Assembly (NCBI GenBank): GCA_021159525.1
Contig: JAGHEC010000157.1
Location: forward strand, 1-9,958
Length of the DNA stretch: 9,958 bases
Direction of reading: 5' to 3'
Source: Deltaproteobacteria bacterium
Lineage (GTDB): Bacteria > Desulfobacterota > DSM-4660 > Desulfatiglandales > Desulfatiglandaceae
Numbering within the stretch: position 1 is the stretch's first letter; each line of letters begins with the position of its first letter. Shown here piece after piece: positions 6,455 to 9,958 of the stretch. Made by a program: the position numbers and the translations under genes. The notes below the pieces were generated by a model. The model searched no databases, was not told the origin of the DNA, and saw only the letters and a program-made list of their open reading frames with translations.

Positions 6455-8197
6455 CTAACCCGGCCTGAAGATGAGCAGCCACGCATGGGCGATTAGAACC
6501 GTGACGACCATATAGGGAAAGGCGACTTTCATGAATCCGATAAAGCTGATGTGATATCCCCTGGCCTCTGCAATCCCCATGGTCACCACATTGGCCGACG
6601 CCCCGATAATGGTCCCGTTCCCGCCAAAGCAGGCCCCAAGGGCCAGGGCCCACCAGAGAGTGTTCTCAGCCCCGGGAATAACGCCGCTCAGATAGGCCAC
6701 AATGGGGAGCATAGTGGCGGTAAAGGGGATGTTGTCCACAAAGGCGGACATGATGGCCGCTACCCAGAGGATCAGGGTACAGGCCACCACGAAATTTCCT
6801 GCAGAAAGATCCAGGATCCAGTCGGCGATCAGGGCCAAAAGTCCGCTCGATTCCACGGCCCCCACAATAATGAAGAGAAAGATAAAAAACATGAGGGTGG
6901 GCCATTCAATATCCTTCTCGATAAGTTCGATCAGATTTACCTTTTCGGTCAGGATGGCAATGGTCAACAGAATCGCGGCCCCCATGAGGGCGGCCACGCT
7001 GACCTCCATATGCCAGTATCCATGGCTCAAAAAAAGAAATATGGCAAACGCCAGGACCGCCAGACCATAGGTCAGAAGCTTGGGATCCGTAATAGGGTAT
7101 TCCTCTTTGAGGGTCCGGATGTATTCCGCGACATTATCCACCTTGGCGGCTGCATAAGACTTTCCCCAGGCAAATCTGGTAAATAGGATCAGGGCCACGG
7201 TGCAGGCCAGGCATATGAGGGCGAGGGCCACCACAAAGTCCATGAAGGTCAGGCCGGCATATGAGCCGATCATGATGTTGGGCGGGTCTCCGATGAGGGT
7301 AGCGGTTCCCCCTACGTTGGAGGCCAGGACCAGGGGGATCAGGAGATGGAGGGGATTGAGGCCCAGGGAGATGGAGATCTCAATGGCCACGCCGGTCAAC
7401 AGCAGCATGGTGGTCACGTTGTCCAGGAAGGCGGATGAAAACGCGGTAAAGATCATGAGATAAACCGACAGGAGGAAAACGTTTCCCTTGGCCATCTTGT
7501 AAGAGATGTATGCGCACCACTGAAACACGCCGGTATGTTTCAATACGCCTACAATGATCATCATTCCCATGAGGAGAAAGATCACGTTCATGTCAATGGC
7601 ATTGATGGCGCTGTCAAAGGACAAGATGTGGTATTCGGGGTTGATGGTGCCGATGGTGTACGAGATGACCAGCATCAGGGCCGCGCCGAGCATCGCCGCA
7701 ATGGTCCTGTGCAGGAGTTCAAATGCAATGAGGACATAGGCCAGGATAAATACGACCGTGGAAATCCAGAAGGCAGGCCCTAAAACCCGGTTGAGGTTTA
7801 GGTCTTCGCTGATGTAATAATGATCGCCCCTGCCCGCCAGTTCGGATCCCTTAAGCTCAAGGGTGCGGGTTTCAAAGCTGGTCTTGGTCGCCTCAATATG
7901 AATGGTGGACGAAAGAACGGCCCCTTTTTCCAACTGGAATCGGGAGACATATCTCCCGTTGTGAGCCGTGGTCACTTTGTCTACAAGTCTGCCGTTGACC
8001 CGTATATCAATGACGGCCTCGTCGATCGGTTCTTTGTGGCTGTCCAGGACAATCCCGGAGATATTAATAGTGTCCCCGCCGGGGATGATTGCCTGCGGCG
8101 GCCCGGCCTTGGGACCGTGCCCGGCAAGGGCCGTGGAGGCTGCAAGCAGGATGCTCATGACGCAAACAGATGCCAACCAATGCCGAAAGGTCTTCAT
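6455..8197 (-). CDS. Ion-transporter superfamily permease (ArsB/NhaD/P type) with exported N-terminal domain
   Basis: This 580-residue inner-membrane protein belongs to the CitMHS/ArsB/NhaD/P-permease group, which moves anions or exchanges ions such as Na+ and H+. A cleavable signal peptide (residues 1-25, ending STALA) is followed by a periplasmic beta-sandwich-like domain (about 41-125: GDTINISGIVLDSHKEPIDE, HNGRY) resembling carboxypeptidase-regulatory-like or Ig-like folds. About 11-12 membrane helices run from residue 142. The two halves repeat the signature: FLDNVTTMLLLTG (258-270) and SNVGGTATLIGDPPNIM (293-309) in the first, FVDNIPFTATMLP (487-499) and FGGNGTIIGASANVV (524-538) in the second. 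Typical members are about 420-450 residues, and the excess is the N-terminal domain. GGGGGAAG precedes ATG 8195-8197 at about 11 bases. No neighbouring gene names the substrate. It has no linked arsenic, sulfate or citrate gene, so I leave the substrate open. Confidence 0.88.
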   Translation of the reverse strand: MKTFRHWLASVCVMSILLAASTALAGHGPKAGPPQAIIPGGDTINISGIVLDSHKEPIDEAVIDIRVNGRLVDKVTTAHNGRYVSRFQLEKGAVLSSTIHIEATKTSFETRTLELKGSELAGRGDHYYISEDLNLNRVLGPAFWISTVVFILAYVLIAFELLHRTIAAMLGAALMLVISYTIGTINPEYHILSFDSAINAIDMNVIFLLMGMMIIVGVLKHTGVFQWCAYISYKMAKGNVFLLSVYLMIFTAFSSAFLDNVTTMLLLTGVAIEISISLGLNPLHLLIPLVLASNVGGTATLIGDPPNIMIGSYAGLTFMDFVVALALICLACTVALILFTRFAWGKSYAAAKVDNVAEYIRTLKEEYPITDPKLLTYGLAVLAFAIFLFLSHGYWHMEVSVAALMGAAILLTIAILTEKVNLIELIEKDIEWPTLMFFIFLFIIVGAVESSGLLALIADWILDLSAGNFVVACTLILWVAAIMSAFVDNIPFTATMLPIVAYLSGVIPGAENTLWWALALGACFGGNGTIIGASANVVTMGIAEARGYHISFIGFMKVAFPYMVVTVLIAHAWLLIFRPG

Positions 8198-8276
8198 AAT
8201 ATGTTCTTCCCCCTTGAGATAGATCTGATAACAACCGAATCATGTGGATGCGGATGAGAGGCTTCAATGTGGCGGG

Positions 8277-8306
8277 AATCTAACAAAACAGGATTCAAAA
8301 TGTCAA
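8277..8306 (-). promoter_or_regulatory. Putative sigma-70 promoter for the permease gene
   Basis: On the minus strand, a perfect TTGACA (8301-8306) is followed by 18 bases and TAGATT (8277-8282), with a TG one base before it, as in an extended -10. Transcription would start near 8270, giving a leader of about 72 bases before the permease ATG. This is a match by eye only. Confidence 0.5.
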
Positions 8307-8367
8307 GAGGAAGGTTTGCCCGGCCTTGCTGACCGCCCATACGAATACAAGGAGGCCGAGGACCGTC

Positions 8368-8934
8368 ATGGCAGGAGAGACCTTTATCATCAAATCCCTC
8401 TTCATCCAAAACAGCATCATGCTGATATCCCTTGGGGTTGTGCTTGCCTTTCTCGCTGCGGGCATCGTCAAAAAACGGCCGAAGCTGGCTGCTGCCGCAG
8501 TGATCTGGACGGGAATTGTGCTCTGGTTCTTCAACAGCGCCTATTTCGGGTTCAGCGTCGTGACCGTCGGTCCGGAAGGGATATGCCTCAAATACGGGGT
8601 CCTTTCGGCGCGGGACGTTTGCCTCCCCATTGATTCGCCCTGGGAGATCGCGACCCGTTTCTCAGACATCAAAAAGATGAAAAAGGTTTATCTCATCACA
8701 ATCGGGGGCCGGGACAGCATGCGGGTGAAGGGGGCCGAAGGCCGCGTGCTCCTGGAGAGGATCGGCAAGGCCATTGAAGACGCCAAGGCAGGGTCTTCGC
8801 TGATGTCCGATAAACGGCCGGTCCGTGTCAGGACCGACCGTATCGGGCAGGAAAAAGGTTTACTGTTTATTCCGGATATGGCTGATCTTCTCTTGGGCGT
8901 CGCCCAACTGGCAACTGTTTCTGAGTCAGGTTGA
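8368..8934 (+). CDS. Membrane protein with two helices and a PH-like domain
   Basis: This 188-residue protein is not one I can name. Residues 16-34 (IMLISLGVVLAFLAAGIV) and about 40-59 (AAAAVIWTGIVLWFFNSAYF) are membrane helices with the short basic loop KKRPK between them. Residues 60-147 look like a bacterial PH-type domain: alternating strands (FSVVTVGPEGICLKYGVLSARDVCLPI, VYLITIGGRDSMRVKG) followed by a capping helix (EGRVLLERIGKAIEDAK). The last 40 residues are of low complexity in fold terms and end in a mildly hydrophobic stretch. ATG 8368 has AAGGAGG at 8349-8355, 12 bases away, slightly long. A TTG at 8326 would add 14 residues unlike a membrane protein N-terminus. It is transcribed divergently from the permease and overlaps the microprotein gene by 9 bases at its 3' end. 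Function unknown. Confidence 0.72.
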   Translation: MAGETFIIKSLFIQNSIMLISLGVVLAFLAAGIVKKRPKLAAAAVIWTGIVLWFFNSAYFGFSVVTVGPEGICLKYGVLSARDVCLPIDSPWEIATRFSDIKKMKKVYLITIGGRDSMRVKGAEGRVLLERIGKAIEDAKAGSSLMSDKRPVRVRTDRIGQEKGLLFIPDMADLLLGVAQLATVSESG

Positions 8935-9012
8935 AATCCCGAATTTGGGCAGGACGTATGCCTGAAGCGCCACCCACCCCGCAATAATCAAAAGTATAAT
9001 CCAGATGCTCAT
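8926..9012 (-). CDS. 28-residue single-helix membrane microprotein
   Basis: On the minus strand, ATG 9010-9012 opens a 28-codon frame ending TGA at 8926-8928. The product begins MSIWIILLIIAGWVALQAYV and ends LPKFGIST. It is one membrane helix (residues 2-20) with a short basic C-terminus. GGGGGCGGC lies directly upstream as the ribosome site (about 9013-9021). The ordered helix, the LPKFG ending and the ribosome site make it look real, and I have the impression that similar short proteins occur in related bacteria, but I cannot verify this here. It ends inside the 3' end of the convergent PH-like protein gene (9-base overlap) and lies 101 bases downstream of the FmdB-like gene on the same strand, so the two may be co-transcribed. 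Its role is unknown. Confidence 0.6.
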   Translation of the reverse strand: MSIWIILLIIAGWVALQAYVLPKFGIST

Positions 9013-9085
9013 GCCGCCCCCTTTTTGTTGAGGTTGGTCTTGGCCTGATTGTTCCAATCCGTTGCCTCGTTTATAGCGCTTGATT

Positions 9086-9100
9086 GCAGCCCACGGCTGC
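9086..9100 (-). promoter_or_regulatory. Small hairpin after the FmdB-like gene
   Basis: GCAGCC-CAC-GGCTGC is a perfect 6-bp stem with a 3-base loop. It lies 14 bases beyond the TGA of the FmdB-like gene. There is no U-tract after it, so at most it is a processing or weak attenuation site before the microprotein gene. Confidence 0.35.
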
Positions 9101-9113
9101 GTTGAGATTATGC

Positions 9114-9332
9114 TCAGGAGAACCCGCCGTGGGAGGCGCAGGACGAAGCGGCAGTCGCTCCGGCCAATCCCTTTCCTGGGCCGGATGCCACAGACGCGAA
9201 TGTCGAGAGCACCTTTTCGCTGTCATCCGCACCGCACAAAGGGCAGGGACCTTTGTCTTCGCCATTGCTCCGAAAGCAGAGAGATTCAAAAACATTTCCG
9301 CATTTGTTGCATTTAAATTCAAAGATAGGCAT
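9114..9332 (-). CDS. FmdB-family zinc ribbon protein
   Basis: The 72-residue product starts MPIFEFKCNKCGNVFESLCF, the standard FmdB opening. C8 and C11 form the first knuckle, and C30 and C33 (GPCPLCG) the second, so a zinc ribbon is expected. KVLSTFASVAS follows at 40-50, matching the usual strand after the ribbon. The C-terminal 22 residues are glycine-, alanine- and serine-rich with an extra cysteine (C65) and probably disordered. FmdB proteins were named as regulators next to formamidase genes, but most members have no proven function. ATG 9330-9332 is chosen over an in-frame ATG 30 bases upstream because AGGAGG (9338-9343) precedes it by 5 bases and homologues start at MPI. The large inverted repeat begins 38 bases upstream, so it could influence this gene's promoter. 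Confidence 0.87.
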   Translation of the reverse strand: MPIFEFKCNKCGNVFESLCFRSNGEDKGPCPLCGADDSEKVLSTFASVASGPGKGLAGATAASSCASHGGFS

Positions 9333-9414
9333 CTTTTCCTCCTCACTTGCCCAATGAATCAAAGTTTTGACGTATCACCTCAATAATTAGGGGGATAACT
9401 GCCAACCTGGTGCC

Positions 9415-9435
9415 AGGGCAGAAGAATTTTTCTTC
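9415..9435 (+). repeat. Dispersed intergenic motif, copy 3 (degenerate)
   Basis: AGGGCAGAAGAATTTTTCTT matches the consensus at about 15 of 21 positions. It sits in the left arm at the position matching copy 4 in the right arm. It also forms a local palindrome, GAAGAA-TTT-TTCTTC (9421-9435). Confidence 0.45.
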
Positions 9436-9703
9436 CGCTCCGGGCCTCCGGGCTGGTCTCTTCAGTGACTTATCTGCGGGGGATACCCGCCTGCCAAGGC
9501 CAATTGAGCGTTCTTGCCAAGACTTTCGTCCCGTGGATTTGCGATGGCAGAAGGAAGTAACATGGGTAACAAGGCAATGGCGGGCAGGCTTGCCCCTTTG
9601 GCATTCCCGCATTCGTCGAGCCGCGGCTTCCCCCACTGATAGGTCACAAAGAGACGGCGCCTTCCTCTCCGAGGCGTAGGCTCTACGAGCCGGAGGCCGG
9701 CAG

Positions 9704-9729
9704 TCGCGTCAGAAAAACCCTCCTGCCCC
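9704..9729 (-). repeat. Dispersed intergenic motif, copy 4
   Basis: On the minus strand the sequence is GGGGCAGGAGGGTTTTTCTG followed by A-C-GCGA. It is identical to copy 1 (973-998) except one base and lies in the right arm of the inverted repeat. Confidence 0.65.
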
Positions 9730-9840
9730 GGTAGTAAGTTCGCCGTTATCCCCCTAATCATCGAGCTGATACGCCCTCTCTGAGAATGCAGTATCCAAAA
9801 CAGAACTTTGAAATTGAAGAACCCTGTAGCAAGTAAATAT

Positions 9841-9885
9841 CTACCGGCATAGCCGGTAGCTTTGTGAGGGCCCCTGGAAGGGGCC
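9841..9885. repeat. Tandem pair of perfect hairpins (REP- or IS200/IS605-like)
   Basis: First hairpin: CTACCGGC-ATA-GCCGGTAG, an 8-bp perfect stem (9841-9859). Second: GGCCCCT-GGA-AGGGGCC, a 7-bp perfect stem (9869-9885). They are 9 bases apart (CTTTGTGAG). Two stable GC-rich hairpins with 3-base loops, in an intergenic region, are typical of REP/BIME units and of the ends of IS200/IS605-type elements mobilised by Y1 transposases. No transposase is visible, and the rest of an element could lie beyond the right edge. Confidence 0.5.
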
Positions 9886-9958
9886 ATTGTTAATCGAAAT
9901 CTGGAAAACTTAGCTGGCTTTTGTCTGAAGCTTCCTGGTGCTTTATATACTCCCGGAC

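Larger units (their letters stand above)
9371..9774. repeat. Imperfect inverted repeat (~404 bp) made of two related arms
   Basis: The left arm read forward and the right arm read on the minus strand align from their outer ends: CGTATCA-CTC-AT-ATTAGGGGGATAAC in both, then the motif (9415-9435 and 9709-9729), then GGCCTCCGG, then GTCTCTT--GTGAC-TATC-G-GGGGA, then GCG----TGCCAA. Outer matching is about 75-80 percent over some 60 bases; inner matching needs gaps. Extra small hairpins lie inside (GCGGG/CCCGC near 9476-9490, GGGCA/TGCCC near 9582-9594, GGCTC/GAGCC near 9679-9691). I find no believable transposase, no target-site duplication and no real gene. It could be a degenerate non-autonomous element or two copies of a dispersed repeat in opposite orientation. 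Confidence 0.6.
9333..9958. other. Long non-coding region holding the palindrome and hairpins
   Basis: These 626 bases contain no gene I can support. Open frames here are interrupted by the repeat structure and have no recognisable domain. Contents: a short leader upstream of the FmdB-like gene, the ~404 bp inverted repeat, an unstructured spacer (9775-9840), the hairpin pair, and 73 AT-richer bases to the edge that may be the leader of a gene outside the window. Confidence 0.6.

Noticed and set aside
6551..7186. 211-codon plus-strand frame opposite the permease
   Set aside because: Gly/His/Gln-rich composition typical of an antisense shadow of a membrane protein gene.
9462..9887. 141-codon minus-strand open frame across the inverted repeat
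   Set aside because: No ribosome site, no recognisable domain, and the frame crosses both hairpins and repeat arms; it is best explained as repeat sequence.
1..9958. Search for a defence, CRISPR, phage or biosynthetic gene cluster
   Set aside because: No spaced direct repeats, no recognisable defence or phage genes, and the single HNH protein stands alone without a methyltransferase or partner.

Overview
The window looks like a chromosomal stretch from a Gram-negative, GC-rich member of the Desulfobacterota (former Deltaproteobacteria). This is an inference. It rests on strong AGGAGG-type ribosome binding sites, the CMCFDPIDVSES-like HNH protein style, an FmdB zinc ribbon, a DUF1318 lipoprotein opening with CVTINIYFP, and two lipid/outer-membrane genes that only make sense in a diderm. 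I see no phage, plasmid, CRISPR or defence locus, and no rRNA or tRNA.

Layout, left to right. (1) 1-941, plus strand: the 3' end of a histidine-kinase-like gene overlaps by ATGA with a PlsC-type acyltransferase. The acyltransferase is split by a one-base frameshift at a TTTTTGGGG run. (2) 942-1059: short intergenic region with the first copy of a GGGGCAGGAGGGTTTTTCTG motif. (3) 1060-1362: a small HNH protein, whose 3' end overlaps a convergent SAM hydrolase (DUF62) gene by 10 bases. The hydrolase is preceded on the minus strand by a 50-codon ORF with a sirtuin-like motif, which stops on the hydrolase start. (4) 2409-6328, plus strand: a 1085-residue AsmA/YdbH-like protein followed by a 182-residue DUF1318 lipoprotein. 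This looks like a YdbH/YnbE/YdbL-type intermembrane lipid bridge in which the YnbE-like and YdbL-like parts are joined. (5) 6455-8197, minus strand: an ion-transporter-superfamily permease (ArsB/NhaD/P type) with a signal peptide and an exported beta domain before the membrane part. A divergent gene at 8368-8934 encodes a two-helix membrane protein with a PH-like tail. (6) 8926-9332, minus strand: a 28-residue single-helix microprotein and an FmdB-family zinc ribbon. (7) 9333-9958: no gene. It holds a ~404 bp imperfect inverted repeat and, near the right edge, two tight hairpins that resemble REP or IS200/IS605-type structures.

The genes do not form one pathway. The common theme is the cell envelope: phospholipid synthesis (PlsC), probable lipid transfer between membranes (YdbH-like plus DUF1318), a permease and two small membrane proteins. 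The most unusual signal is a family of intergenic motif copies at about 973, 6381, 9415 and 9709, in both orientations, together with the large palindrome near the right end.
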